A stretch of 64,000 nt of DNA from Sphingomonas sp. QA11 (GTDB taxonomy: Bacteria; Pseudomonadota; Alphaproteobacteria; Sphingomonadales; Sphingomonadaceae). Below are positions 1-8,411 of this stretch, in pieces. The position numbers and the translations under genes were made by a program. Below the pieces are notes generated by a model. That model was not told where the DNA came from, searched no databases, and worked only from the letters and a program-made list of their open reading frames with translations. The stretch spans positions 4,769,501 to 4,833,500 of the forward strand of contig NZ_CP098774.1 of assembly GCF_028473665.1 (NCBI RefSeq). The letters are read 5' to 3'. The stretch's first letter is position 1, and each line of letters begins with the position of its first letter.

Positions 1-1
1 C

Positions 2-964
2 AAGCATTTCCGCGGCAATGTCGGCGCGCGGGGCTATCATACTGACACCCGCAGCATCGGCTGGATCCAGGGCGACAGCTATGCCTATCTCGGCACGGCT
101 GACGTAAAGGGCAGCTATTCGGGCGTGCTGCCCGCCATGAACGCGGTGCTGGAACTGACACCGGAGGTGCTGCTTCGGTTCGCCGCCTCGCAGAACCTGA
201 ACCGCCCGGGGCTTGGCTCGATCGCGGCCGAGGGTAGCGCGTTCCGGAACGACGATACCGGCGCGATCACCGCATCCCGCGGCAATCCCAACCTCAAGCC
301 CTACAAGGACACCACGCTGGACTTCTCCGCCGAATATTATTTCGGCAAGGTGGGCCTGCTTTCCGCGAGCGTGTTCCATAAGCGGATCAAGAACTTCATC
401 GGCTCGCAGACTCTCAGCAATGTCACCTTCGACGAGGCGGGCGTGCCGATCAGCTCGATTCCGGGCGCGACGGGCAGCACGGTCATCAAGGAATTCTCGA
501 TGCCGATCAACGTCGCGGGCACGAAGAGCCTGACTGGCGTTGAACTGGCGGCACAGGCCCAGTTCTCGTTCCTGCCGGCACCCTTCAACGGCCTGGGCGT
601 GACGGCGAACTATACCTATGTCGACGCGCCCAAGGAGATCACGGGCATATCGAAGACCAGCTACAACGCCACGCTCTATTACGAAACCAACCGCTGGGGC
701 TTCCGTGGTTCACTGAGCCATCGCACCCGTTACTACACGGGACGCAGCGAGGACATTATGAGCGCCAACACCCGTGGTTTCGAGGGGACGACATATGTAG
801 ACGCTTCGGCCTTCGTGAACGTCACCGACGGCATCCAGCTCACGCTGAACGCGATCAACCTGACGAACCAGAAGGACACGCAATTCTGGGGTCAGAACCG
901 CTATCTCTACAACCAGACCCAGAGCGGCACGACCTACATGGCCGGCTTCAGCTTCAAGTTCTGA
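2..964 (+). CDS. TonB-dependent receptor, C-terminal part (5' end outside window)
   Basis: The reading frame is open from the first bases of the window, so only the last 320 or so residues of an outer-membrane receptor are present. The visible part is a run of amphipathic beta strands rich in aromatic residues and Gly/Asn turns, and it ends with alternating residues and a terminal Phe (FSFKF), the usual end of an outer-membrane beta-barrel recognised by the Bam complex. This fits the large TonB-dependent receptors abundant in sphingomonads, which import bulky ligands using TonB/ExbBD energy. The plug domain and TonB box are outside the window, so the ligand cannot be inferred. A terminator follows directly, then a sulfotransferase/hydroxylase gene series on the same strand. 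Confidence 0.88.
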   Translation, partial: KHFRGNVGARGYHTDTRSIGWIQGDSYAYLGTADVKGSYSGVLPAMNAVLELTPEVLLRFAASQNLNRPGLGSIAAEGSAFRNDDTGAITASRGNPNLKPYKDTTLDFSAEYYFGKVGLLSASVFHKRIKNFIGSQTLSNVTFDEAGVPISSIPGATGSTVIKEFSMPINVAGTKSLTGVELAAQAQFSFLPAPFNGLGVTANYTYVDAPKEITGISKTSYNATLYYETNRWGFRGSLSHRTRYYTGRSEDIMSANTRGFEGTTYVDASAFVNVTDGIQLTLNAINLTNQKDTQFWGQNRYLYNQTQSGTTYMAGFSFKF

Positions 965-983
965 GGCGACCCCATATGCTAAA

Positions 984-1024
984 CCGCGCCCCTCCCTTCT
1001 CCGGAAGGCGGGGGCGCATTTTTT
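984..1024 (+). terminator. Intrinsic terminator between the receptor and the sulfotransferase
   Basis: GCGCCCC pairs with GGGGCGC, with an inner CCTTC/GAAGG stem, followed by a run of six T. It lies just after the receptor stop codon. The next gene can start at GTG 1028 or ATG 1040, so the T tract almost touches that coding region. Confidence 0.8.
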
Positions 1025-1039
1025 CGTGTGACATCAGAC

Positions 1040-1678
1040 ATGATCGTTTCCCATCGCCACCGTTTCATCTTCGCCGCGGTGCCCAAGACCGGGACCCATT
1101 CAGTGCGGCAGGCCCTGCGCGAGCAGCTGGGCGACGGGGACGTCGAGCAGGTGGGGCTGTTCGTCAACAAGCGCTTCCCATGGGAGGATCTGGCGGCGAT
1201 CCAGCATGGCCATTTGTCGCTGCGGCAGGTGCGTCCCTATCTCGGCGAGGATGCTTTCGGCAGCTATTTCAAATTTGCCTTCGTGCGCAATCCGTTCGAC
1301 CGCTTCGTCTCCTACTGCGCCTTCATGCTGCGTGGCGGCGATGTCTTCCGGCAGCGGCCGCGCGACGTGATGCGCCATTTTCTTTTCGTCGAGCCGCCGG
1401 AAGACCATATCCTGTTCCAGCCCCAGGCATCGCTGCTGGTGGGTGAGGATGGCAGGACCCTGCTGGCTGACAAGGTCGGCCATGTCGAGGACATGCAGGG
1501 CTCGTATGATGCGATCTGCGCGCGCCTCGGCATTGCCTCCCGCCCGCTCGACCGCGTCAACGGCAGCACGCGCGGCGACTATCGTCATTACTATGATCAG
1601 GCCCTGATCGACGGCGTCGCCGCACGCTACGCGCAGGATCTGGAGTTGTTCGGCTACACCTTCGAAGGCATGCGATGA
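1040..1678 (+). CDS. Sulfotransferase family 2 protein
   Basis: A 212-residue protein with the hallmarks of PAPS-dependent sulfotransferases. The 5'-phosphosulfate loop PKTGTHS is near the N-terminus and the 3'-phosphate-binding segment, beginning VRNPFDRF, lies about 65 residues later. It would transfer sulfate from PAPS to a hydroxyl or amine acceptor; the acceptor is unknown. There is no signal peptide, so it is probably cytoplasmic. ATG 1040 is preferred because the sulfotransferase fold begins at once; GTG 1028 is possible. Neither has a clear Shine-Dalgarno sequence, and a terminator T tract ends at 1024. The stop overlaps the next start (ATGATG at 1675-1680), so it is translationally coupled to the dioxygenase. 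Confidence 0.82.
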   Translation: MIVSHRHRFIFAAVPKTGTHSVRQALREQLGDGDVEQVGLFVNKRFPWEDLAAIQHGHLSLRQVRPYLGEDAFGSYFKFAFVRNPFDRFVSYCAFMLRGGDVFRQRPRDVMRHFLFVEPPEDHILFQPQASLLVGEDGRTLLADKVGHVEDMQGSYDAICARLGIASRPLDRVNGSTRGDYRHYYDQALIDGVAARYAQDLELFGYTFEGMR

Positions 1679-2316
1679 TGCTCGCTCGTCCTGGCGCTCA
1701 TCATGGCCCCGCCGCCAACCCGCGCAAGACCACGACCGTTCGCAAGCTCGGTCCGGTTGACATCGTTGCCCTGCAAGCCGCCGTGCTGGTAATCCCCGAG
1801 CACGTCTGGGACGCGGAGAACGCGGGCAAGCCGAACAAGTTCGAGGTTCTGGACGATACCCGCCACATCGTTCTTCGCTTTATCGACGGCCCCCGCGACT
1901 GGCGCGGCTCGCACGACCGCCCGGCCTGGCCGCAATGGCGGGGTTTGCTTGAGCCGGTGCTGGCGGAGGCCGTTCGCGGCTATGGCTATCCGCGGGGCGT
2001 GTTCCCCCGGGTGATGCTTGCAAGGATGGCGGCGGGCGGGGTGATCCACCCGCACGTCGATGCCAACCCTGCGGCGAAGTGGCCGCACAAGATCCATTTG
2101 CCGGTGTCGACCAATGCCGGTGTCGTGTCGTTCTTCGGCGGCGAGGAGCATTATTTCCCGCCGGGCGAGGCGGTGGAGGTCAACAACCTCGGCCCGCACT
2201 GGGTGCGCAACGGCGGCGATACCGACCGAGTGCATCTGATCTTCGAATATTACGATGCCGACCAGCCGGAACCGGACTGGCTGGAGCCGTTCCTCCTTTC
2301 CGGCGCGGCGCGATGA
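1675..2316 (+). CDS. Aspartyl/asparaginyl beta-hydroxylase-fold dioxygenase
   Basis: A 213-residue protein resembling the Asp/Asn beta-hydroxylase (AspH) domain of Fe(II)/2-oxoglutarate oxygenases. Candidate iron ligands are His127 in HPHVD (with Asp129 two residues on) and His175 in PHWV; Arg185 in RVHLIF is placed to bind 2-oxoglutarate. The family hydroxylates Asp/Asn side chains in proteins or peptides, but the substrate here is unknown. The gene overlaps the sulfotransferase before it and shares ATGA with the TPR-sulfotransferase after it, which argues for an operon and a common substrate. It has no signal peptide. A second, longer hydroxylase-fold protein closes the same gene series. 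Confidence 0.82.
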   Translation: MMLARPGAHHGPAANPRKTTTVRKLGPVDIVALQAAVLVIPEHVWDAENAGKPNKFEVLDDTRHIVLRFIDGPRDWRGSHDRPAWPQWRGLLEPVLAEAVRGYGYPRGVFPRVMLARMAAGGVIHPHVDANPAAKWPHKIHLPVSTNAGVVSFFGGEEHYFPPGEAVEVNNLGPHWVRNGGDTDRVHLIFEYYDADQPEPDWLEPFLLSGAAR

Positions 2317-4220
2317 ATTTCTCCGAGCGCGATGCCCTCCTTGAGGAAGCCACGGACTTGCGCTCCCGCCAGCGCCTGCCCGAGGCACTGGCCACCCTCG
2401 CCCGGCTCCAAATATTGGATCCCCTGTTCAGTCGCCTGTACCAGGAGCGCGGCCATTGCCACGTCCTGCTTCGCGATGCGCCGGCCGCCATCGACGCACT
2501 GTGCGAGGCGGTGCGCCTCAACCCGACGCTGCCGGCGAGTTGGGACATGCTGGAACAGCTCTACCGCATGCTGGGCGACACAGCCCAGGCGACCATGTCG
2601 GCGCAGCGCCTGGCCATATTGAGACAGCTGCCTCCGCAGGTCGTGGTGGCGAACAGCCTGTTCGCCGATGGCGACCTCCCGACGGCGGAGGAGGTCATCC
2701 GGGATTATCTGCGCGAGGACGGCGACAATGTGGGCGCGCTGCGCCTGCTGGCGCGCATCCGCCAGGACCGCGACGCGTTCGATGAGGCCGAGGTGCTGCT
2801 GAAATCGGTGCTCGATCGCGCGCCGGACTATCACCCGGCGCGCCTCGACTATGCCATGGTGCTGTTGCAGCAACAGAAGCACCTGCAGGCGCGGCGGGAG
2901 GCCCGGCACCTGCTCGGGCACGACCCGGATAATCGCGAATACCTCAAGCACTATGGCGCTGCCTGTGTCGGCCTGGGCGATCATGAGCCAGTGATCGATC
3001 TGTATGAAAGGCTGCTCGCCGGGCAACCGCAGTCGGGGGCTGAGGTCGCCGACCTGCGCCTGTGGCGGGCAAATGCCCTGAAGGTCACGGGCAGGCAGCA
3101 GGAAGCCGTTGCCGACTATCGCGCCTCGCTGACGGCCCGCCCTGACTATGGCGTTGCCTGGTTCAGCCTCTCCAACCTCAAAACCTATCGCTTCGCCGAT
3201 GGTGAAATCGCGCGCATGCGCGCCGCGGAATGCGGGCCCGCCGTCCAGGACATGGACCGCATCTATCTATGCTTCGCGCTGGGCAAGGCACTGGAGGACC
3301 GGGGCGATTACGCATCCTCGTGGCATTATTACGAGCGCGGGAACGCGCTTCGGCGTGCTGCCGGCCGCTATCGTCCGGACGTCGCGGAATCCTGCGCGCG
3401 CCGAATCAAGCGGGCGTTCACCGCCGAGTTCTTCGCCGCGCGCGCCGACTGGGGCATGGACGATCCGGCGCCCATCTTCATCCTGGGGATGCCGCGCTCG
3501 GGCTCGACATTGATCGAGCAGATACTGGCATCCCATTCCCGCGTGGAGGGCACGCAGGAACTGACTGAAATCGGCCGATATGCGGGCGAGCTCTGCGATG
3601 CCGATCCGGATTGCGGCCTGCCACTGCACCCCGAAAGGTTGCGGCGCCTGACCGCCGAGGACGCCCGGGCGCTCGGAGAGCGCTTCCTGGCCGAAACCCG
3701 GACTCATCGCCGATTGGGCCGGCCATTCTTCATCGACAAGATGCCGAACAATTTCTGGCACGTCGGGCTGATCAACCTGATCTTGCCCCGCTCGACCATC
3801 ATCGATGTTCGACGCGAACCCATGGGCTGCTGTTTCGGCAACCTCAAGCAGCTGTTCGGCACGACCAACCAGGAATTCAGCTACGGCATCGACGATATCG
3901 CGCGCCACTACCGCCTTTATCTCGACCTCATGCGACACTGGGACCAGGTGTTGCCGGGGCGGGTGCTGAGGGTGCGGTGCGAGGACGTGGTCGAGGATCT
4001 CGAAGGCAGCGTGCGACGCATGCTGGAGCATATCGCGCTGCCCTTCGAGCCCGCCTGCCTCTCGTTCCACGAGACCCGGCGCAGCGTGCGCACGCCCAGT
4101 TCCGAGCAGGTGCGCCAGCCCATCGGCCGGGAAGGCCTTGCGCAATGGCAACATTATGCGCCCTGGCTGGCATCGCTACGGGACGCGCTGGGTGACGCGT
4201 TGACCGGCTACGGGGACTGA
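2313..4220 (+). CDS. TPR-repeat sulfotransferase
   Basis: A 635-residue two-part protein. Roughly residues 1-360 are helical tetratricopeptide repeats. The C-terminal part is a sulfotransferase domain with the PAPS loop GMPRSGSTLIEQ and a later VRREP segment typical of the 3'-phosphate site. This architecture is known in alphaproteobacteria and resembles protein-tyrosine sulfotransferase-type enzymes; the TPR part probably docks a protein or peptide substrate (inference). ATG 2313 is chosen because it overlaps the preceding stop as ATGA; the open frame upstream of it lies inside the dioxygenase gene and is spurious. The next hydroxylase starts three bases after the stop, so the genes are very likely cotranscribed. 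Confidence 0.85.
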   Translation: MNFSERDALLEEATDLRSRQRLPEALATLARLQILDPLFSRLYQERGHCHVLLRDAPAAIDALCEAVRLNPTLPASWDMLEQLYRMLGDTAQATMSAQRLAILRQLPPQVVVANSLFADGDLPTAEEVIRDYLREDGDNVGALRLLARIRQDRDAFDEAEVLLKSVLDRAPDYHPARLDYAMVLLQQQKHLQARREARHLLGHDPDNREYLKHYGAACVGLGDHEPVIDLYERLLAGQPQSGAEVADLRLWRANALKVTGRQQEAVADYRASLTARPDYGVAWFSLSNLKTYRFADGEIARMRAAECGPAVQDMDRIYLCFALGKALEDRGDYASSWHYYERGNALRRAAGRYRPDVAESCARRIKRAFTAEFFAARADWGMDDPAPIFILGMPRSGSTLIEQILASHSRVEGTQELTEIGRYAGELCDADPDCGLPLHPERLRRLTAEDARALGERFLAETRTHRRLGRPFFIDKMPNNFWHVGLINLILPRSTIIDVRREPMGCCFGNLKQLFGTTNQEFSYGIDDIARHYRLYLDLMRHWDQVLPGRVLRVRCEDVVEDLEGSVRRMLEHIALPFEPACLSFHETRRSVRTPSSEQVRQPIGREGLAQWQHYAPWLASLRDALGDALTGYGD

Positions 4221-4223
4221 ACC

Positions 4224-5168
4224 ATGCGGCTGTCGCGTCCTTTCTTCCAACTTCCGGTGCTCTTCGAGATGGAGCATCTGCAAGCCGAGCTCGTCGCGTT
4301 GCCGCCCGAGGCGTGGGTGCCGCATCCGGACGGCCTGCCTGGCAACAGCGCGGTGCGGCTGATCAGCGTTGGCGGCGATGAGACGGATTCCGTCCACGGA
4401 CAGATGCTGCCGACGCGCTGGCTGGCGGCCATGCCCTTCCTGCGTCAGGCGCTTGCGGGTTTCGGGGTGGTATGGGGCCGTTCGCGGTTGATGCGCCTCG
4501 CGCCGGGCGCGCGCGTGCCCGAGCATGCCGATATCAACTATCACTGGCATAGGCGGGTGCGGCTGCACATTCCGATCTTCACCCGCCCTGAGGTGCGCTT
4601 CCATTGCGACGGGCAGTCGGTGCACATGGCCGCGGGCGAAGCATGGATCTTCGACAATTGGCGCCGACACCATGTGGAGAACCAGTCCGGCGCCGAACGC
4701 ATCCATCTCGTCGCTGACACCACCGGCACGGCCGCGTTTTGGCAGTTCGCCTGCGGGCAGGCGCCGCCGCGGGAGCAATGGCGGACGGTAAGCCGGCACC
4801 CCGATGCCGGTCCGCAACTGCTGACCGAGGGCGATCAGCGTTCGCCGGTGATGCCCGCCGCCGAGGTGCAATGGCTGGTCGACGATCTGCGCGCTGATCT
4901 GGCGGTCGCCATCGATACCGTGGAAGCCAGGGCCCGCGCCGCGCAATTCGGCATGTTGCTGGAGAGCTTCGTGTTCGACTGGCGCCAGCTCTGCGCATTG
5001 CACGGCATTGGCGGACAGGGGCGAGCGGACTTCCTTCGCCTGGCCGGTGCCGTGCGCAAGGCCGCGAAGCCCCTCGCCGATGGGGTCGTCATGCGCACCA
5101 ACGACGTCGGCGCGCTGCTGGTATTCGAAAAGCGTGTGCTTCAGCACCTGCTCGCTGAGATATCCTAG
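4224..5168 (+). CDS. Aspartyl/asparaginyl beta-hydroxylase-fold protein with C-terminal extension
   Basis: A 314-residue protein. The middle part (about residues 85-170) is an AspH-like Fe(II)/2-oxoglutarate oxygenase domain: His101-Ala-Asp103, a second candidate iron ligand at His149 in HHVEN, and Arg159 before HLVAD as the likely 2-oxoglutarate contact. About 140 residues follow that I do not recognise. It starts three bases after the TPR-sulfotransferase and ends the rightward cassette. Its stop overlaps the stop of the leftward phosphonatase gene by four bases, so the two units converge with no room for a terminator. Substrate unknown; hydroxylation of the same target that the sulfotransferases modify is a guess from context. 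Confidence 0.8.
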   Translation: MRLSRPFFQLPVLFEMEHLQAELVALPPEAWVPHPDGLPGNSAVRLISVGGDETDSVHGQMLPTRWLAAMPFLRQALAGFGVVWGRSRLMRLAPGARVPEHADINYHWHRRVRLHIPIFTRPEVRFHCDGQSVHMAAGEAWIFDNWRRHHVENQSGAERIHLVADTTGTAAFWQFACGQAPPREQWRTVSRHPDAGPQLLTEGDQRSPVMPAAEVQWLVDDLRADLAVAIDTVEARARAAQFGMLLESFVFDWRQLCALHGIGGQGRADFLRLAGAVRKAAKPLADGVVMRTNDVGALLVFEKRVLQHLLAEIS

Positions 5169-5950
5169 CCGATCGGCAATTCCCGCAGCGCGGTCGGCAG
5201 GTCGGCGACCGTGTCGATCACGACATGCGCTCCGGCATCGGTGAGGATGGCCCTCGCCCGCGCGATGCGTTCGGCCCGATCCTCGGGCGCGAGCGCGGCC
5301 AGCGCCTCGCGCGACAGCCCCAGGGCGTTACCGCTGGCCGCGACGCCGACCGTCCACACGCCCGCCGCGCGGCCCTCGGCAATGCCGACCTCCGCATCAT
5401 CGACCTTGACGCAGGCGCTCGCCGGCCAGGCGCCCAGCTCGACCAGGTTCTTCCACAGCATCAGCGGGGAAGGGCGCCCTTGCGGCGTCTCACCCGCGCA
5501 GACCAGCATGTCCGGTCGATAGCCCTGCTCCGCGGCGCGGGGCAGAATGTCGACCATCATCTCGCGCGTATAGCCAGTGCAGGACCCCACCGCGACGCCC
5601 CTGTCCTGGAGCCGTCCGGCGATGTCCGCCGCGCCCGGAATCAGCTCCGCGCAGTCGCGCGCCGCCTCGCGCATCATCGGGCCGATGCTCCCGAACAAGG
5701 CCGCGACGTCCCCTTCGCTCGCCGCCCCGCCATGTCGCGCGGCCCAGGTCTTGGCGACGCGGGGGTTGCCCAGCAGCGCGCGGATATGGTCGCGCTTCGC
5801 CATGCCCATATCGGCGCGTGCCTCGGCCTCGCGGATCGGCACCCCGGCTTGTTCGAACACCCTGCACAGCGCCACCACCGGCGCGCGGCTGCCGAAATCG
5901 ATCATCGTGCCCGCCCAGTCGAACACGATGGCCTTGAGTCCCGGATGCAT
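5165..5950 (-). CDS. phnX: Phosphonoacetaldehyde hydrolase (phosphonatase)
   Basis: A 261-residue HAD-superfamily hydrolase that cleaves the C-P bond of phosphonoacetaldehyde to acetaldehyde and phosphate. The nucleophile motif DWAGT has Asp11, and Ala13 in place of the second Asp of ordinary HAD phosphatases is the PhnX signature. Lys52 in MAKRDH sits where the Schiff-base lysine of the family is expected. It is the last gene of the leftward operon; its ATG overlaps the stop of the FAD oxidoreductase by one base (TGATG). The usual partner transaminase PhnW is not in the window, so phosphonoacetaldehyde would have to come from the oxidoreductase or from elsewhere in the genome. Confidence 0.93.
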   Translation of the reverse strand: MHPGLKAIVFDWAGTMIDFGSRAPVVALCRVFEQAGVPIREAEARADMGMAKRDHIRALLGNPRVAKTWAARHGGAASEGDVAALFGSIGPMMREAARDCAELIPGAADIAGRLQDRGVAVGSCTGYTREMMVDILPRAAEQGYRPDMLVCAGETPQGRPSPLMLWKNLVELGAWPASACVKVDDAEVGIAEGRAAGVWTVGVAASGNALGLSREALAALAPEDRAERIARARAILTDAGAHVVIDTVADLPTALRELPIG

Positions 5951-7062
5951 CAGTTTCCCCCGAAGAGATCGGCGATCACGTCCTCGGCCAGCGCGAAGCT
6001 AGTCGACGCGCCGGTGCCGCTGGTGATGACGACCAGTCGCACGCCCTCCGTCGGCGCGCGGACGATGCTATGCCCTGCGGCCGAGGCGTAGGTGCCCGTC
6101 CAGCGCCCGATCACCGCCGGTGGTGCGCCAAGGACCTGGGCATAGGCGTCGAGGATCGCATCATCGATCGCTGCCGTGGAAAAGGGGTCGGGGGTCGGCG
6201 CATAGTCATGGCTGTCCCCCACCACGAGCGATCCGTCAGCGCCCTGCACCGCGATCAGGTGAACGCCGTGCGCCAGCGCCTCCGCCGCCTCGGCCTCCAG
6301 CCGGGTACGCAGCGCCGCCGCCTCGGGCAGCGCGGCATAGCCGAGATAGCGGACCATGCTCAGGTCGCTCATCACTGGCGCGGCGAGGTGCCATCCCGGC
6401 GGCGCGAGCCGCAGCATCTGGAGCTTGCAGCGGGTGATCCCGGCCTCTGAATAGATTTCAGGGAAGAGGGTTGCCCAATCGTCTCCCGGGCAGACGATTA
6501 CGGCCTCCGCTTCGTGCACGCCGATACTCGACCGGACGCGACCCGTCTCGACGGCATTGACCGCGACGCCATAGGCGAAGTCGACTCCATGCGCGACGCT
6601 GAGCCAGGAAGCGAGCTTCGGGATCGCCAGCGGCGAATCGACACGCAGGTCGTGCGGGCTTTGCAATGCGGCCGTCCCGCCGCGCACCATCGGCCAGCGT
6701 GCCGCCAGCTCCGCCGCGCCGAGGCGGGTGCAGCCCCGGCCCATCTCGGTTGCGAGGAAGGCGTCGATGACAGCCCCGGCCTCCGCGCGCTGGGCGACTA
6801 GCAACAGGCCCTCCTGCTCGATCGCTATCCCTGCCGGCCCCGCGACGTCGCGCCAGATCGCGGCGCTGCGCATCGCCAGCTCCCGGACCCGGCCGCGTTC
6901 CTGCCCGGTGACGGTGACGAAGCCGAAATTGCGGATCGAGGCGCCGTTGGCCCGAGCATCGCGATCGAGCACCAGTACGCGCTTGCCCCGCCGCGCCGCG
7001 GCCAGCGCATGGGCAAGGCCGACAATGCCCGCGCCGACGACGATCAGGTCATGCTGCGGCAT
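5950..7062 (-). CDS. FAD-dependent oxidoreductase of the phosphonate-cluster type (TIGR03364-like)
   Basis: A 370-residue DAO/glycine-oxidase-fold flavoprotein. The N-terminal Rossmann motif GAGIVG lies at about residues 9-14, followed by the acidic VLDRD end of the second strand. Members adjacent to phnX form a recognised group. Related enzymes recurrent in phosphonate clusters are, as I recall, amine oxidases acting on 2-aminoethylphosphonate or its N-methyl form and giving phosphonoacetaldehyde. That would feed PhnX directly, which is attractive because no PhnW is present. The gene overlaps the end of the permease gene by 14 bases and the start of phnX by one base, so the three are tightly coupled. 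Substrate is inferred from context. Confidence 0.85.
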   Translation of the reverse strand: MPQHDLIVVGAGIVGLAHALAAARRGKRVLVLDRDARANGASIRNFGFVTVTGQERGRVRELAMRSAAIWRDVAGPAGIAIEQEGLLLVAQRAEAGAVIDAFLATEMGRGCTRLGAAELAARWPMVRGGTAALQSPHDLRVDSPLAIPKLASWLSVAHGVDFAYGVAVNAVETGRVRSSIGVHEAEAVIVCPGDDWATLFPEIYSEAGITRCKLQMLRLAPPGWHLAAPVMSDLSMVRYLGYAALPEAAALRTRLEAEAAEALAHGVHLIAVQGADGSLVVGDSHDYAPTPDPFSTAAIDDAILDAYAQVLGAPPAVIGRWTGTYASAAGHSIVRAPTEGVRLVVITSGTGASTSFALAEDVIADLFGGN

Positions 7063-8335
7063 AGCTGTTCCTTGAGCGGCCGCGTATCGCGAAGCCGAGC
7101 GCGGAGAGGGTTGTCAGCGCCCCCACCATGATCGCCGTCGCATAGGAAACATGGATGAAGAAGGGGAGCCAGTCCATCTTCGGCGCCGCCAGGCTGCGGA
7201 ACAACAGCAGCGCGACGCTGCCGGCATAGCCCGAGGCATCGGCGACATAGATCAGAAAGCCGGCATTGCCCGCCTTGCCGATCGCCGCGATCATCCGGTC
7301 GAACAGCATCGCGTTGAACGGGGTATAAGCAAGATAGAGTCCCGCGCCGGTCAGGATCATCCAGGGGAGCGGCGCGAGCAGCCCCGCCTGGAACGCCAAC
7401 GTCGACAGGCCGAGCGACAGCGCGCCGACGATGATCACGCCGTGCATCGCCAGCAGCGCGCGCATATTGTCGCGCACCAGCATCAGCGCGGCGAGCCCGC
7501 CCAGGCTGATCACCGCAACCGGCAGCTCGCTCGCGGAGAACATCGCCGCCTTGCCGGCATATCCCATCGCGGCCCACAGCTCGGCGGCGAAATTGTCGCG
7601 GAAGTCGCGGATCGCGGTCAGCAGCACATAGCCCGCGACCAGCAGCAGCAGCGAAAGCCCGTGCTCGCGGAGGAAGGCCGCCCGGTCGGCGCGTAGCATC
7701 GGTACGCGCGCGACGCGCTCGGCCTCGTCACGGGCATCGGGCGGCGGCATCCGCTCGAGCCACCACAGCGACACCAGCAGTACTGGCAGGAACGCCGCGC
7801 CAGTCACCGCCGGCATCCAGACCTCGGGCACTCCCGCGTGAAGGAACAGCACCGCGACCGACTTCACCACGCCCGAGGAGAGGATGAAACTCGCGCACAG
7901 CATCGCGCCGAGCAACTCCGACGCGCGGCGACCCTCGACATAGCTGAACACCAGTCCCCAGATCATGCCCAGCGGCAGCCCGTTGAGGAACAGGCAAGCG
8001 ACGCTCAGGGGCGGCGGGACCAGCGCGAACAAGACCAGCGCCAGCCAGGACGAGCCGATCAGCGCAAGGATCAGGGCCCCGCGCCCGCGCCGGCCGAATT
8101 CGGCGATCACCCGGACCCCGATCAGCTTTGATAGCGCGTAGCCGAACACCTGAGCGATCAGCAGCGCGCTCTTGTAGTCGATCTCGAAATGCCAGCCGCC
8201 GATATCGGCGAAGGTCGCTGCTGCGAACGGCTTGCGGAAAGCGTACATCGCGAAATAGGCACCAAAGGCGGCCAGTCCCCCGAGCAGGAGCGTCAACGGA
8301 GGGGTAGCGCCAGGTGCGGGTTTTGCGGGCGGCAT
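7049..8335 (-). CDS. MFS-like permease, DUF5690 type, of the phosphonate operon
   Basis: A 428-residue integral membrane protein with about ten to twelve hydrophobic segments and short charged loops, in the pattern of major-facilitator carriers. I place it with the DUF5690 family, which I remember next to phosphonatase genes. ATG 8335 is chosen because the protein then begins MPPAKPAP and enters the first membrane segment soon after; AGGAC lies just upstream, and the longer open frame adds about 48 residues without membrane character. No phosphonate ABC transporter is in the window, so this is the best candidate for uptake of the phosphonate. A GntR-type palindrome lies 25 bases upstream of the start. 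Confidence 0.78.
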   Translation of the reverse strand: MPPAKPAPGATPPLTLLLGGLAAFGAYFAMYAFRKPFAAATFADIGGWHFEIDYKSALLIAQVFGYALSKLIGVRVIAEFGRRGRGALILALIGSSWLALVLFALVPPPLSVACLFLNGLPLGMIWGLVFSYVEGRRASELLGAMLCASFILSSGVVKSVAVLFLHAGVPEVWMPAVTGAAFLPVLLVSLWWLERMPPPDARDEAERVARVPMLRADRAAFLREHGLSLLLLVAGYVLLTAIRDFRDNFAAELWAAMGYAGKAAMFSASELPVAVISLGGLAALMLVRDNMRALLAMHGVIIVGALSLGLSTLAFQAGLLAPLPWMILTGAGLYLAYTPFNAMLFDRMIAAIGKAGNAGFLIYVADASGYAGSVALLLFRSLAAPKMDWLPFFIHVSYATAIMVGALTTLSALGFAIRGRSRNSYAAA

Positions 8336-8359
8336 GGAAGTCCTGCGAATTGTCAGGAC

Positions 8360-8371
8360 TGGTATGAACCA
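8360..8371. promoter_or_regulatory. Candidate GntR operator upstream of the permease gene
   Basis: TGGTATGAACCA, flanked as CTGGT-ATGA-ACCAG, is a perfect 5-bp inverted repeat with a 4-bp spacer. It lies 25 bases before the permease start, in the 76-bp gap behind the acid phosphatase gene. It resembles the TGGTCTAGACCA-like sites of HutC/NagR-type GntR regulators and two other sites in this locus. Confidence 0.55.
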
Positions 8372-8411
8372 GATTGGCGTCGATTTTGTGACGCTGGCGG
8401 GGTGCCTTTCC

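Noticed and set aside
2079..2312. N-terminal extension of the TPR-sulfotransferase
   Set aside because: It lies inside the hydroxylase gene in another frame; the ATGA overlap at 2313 is the natural start.
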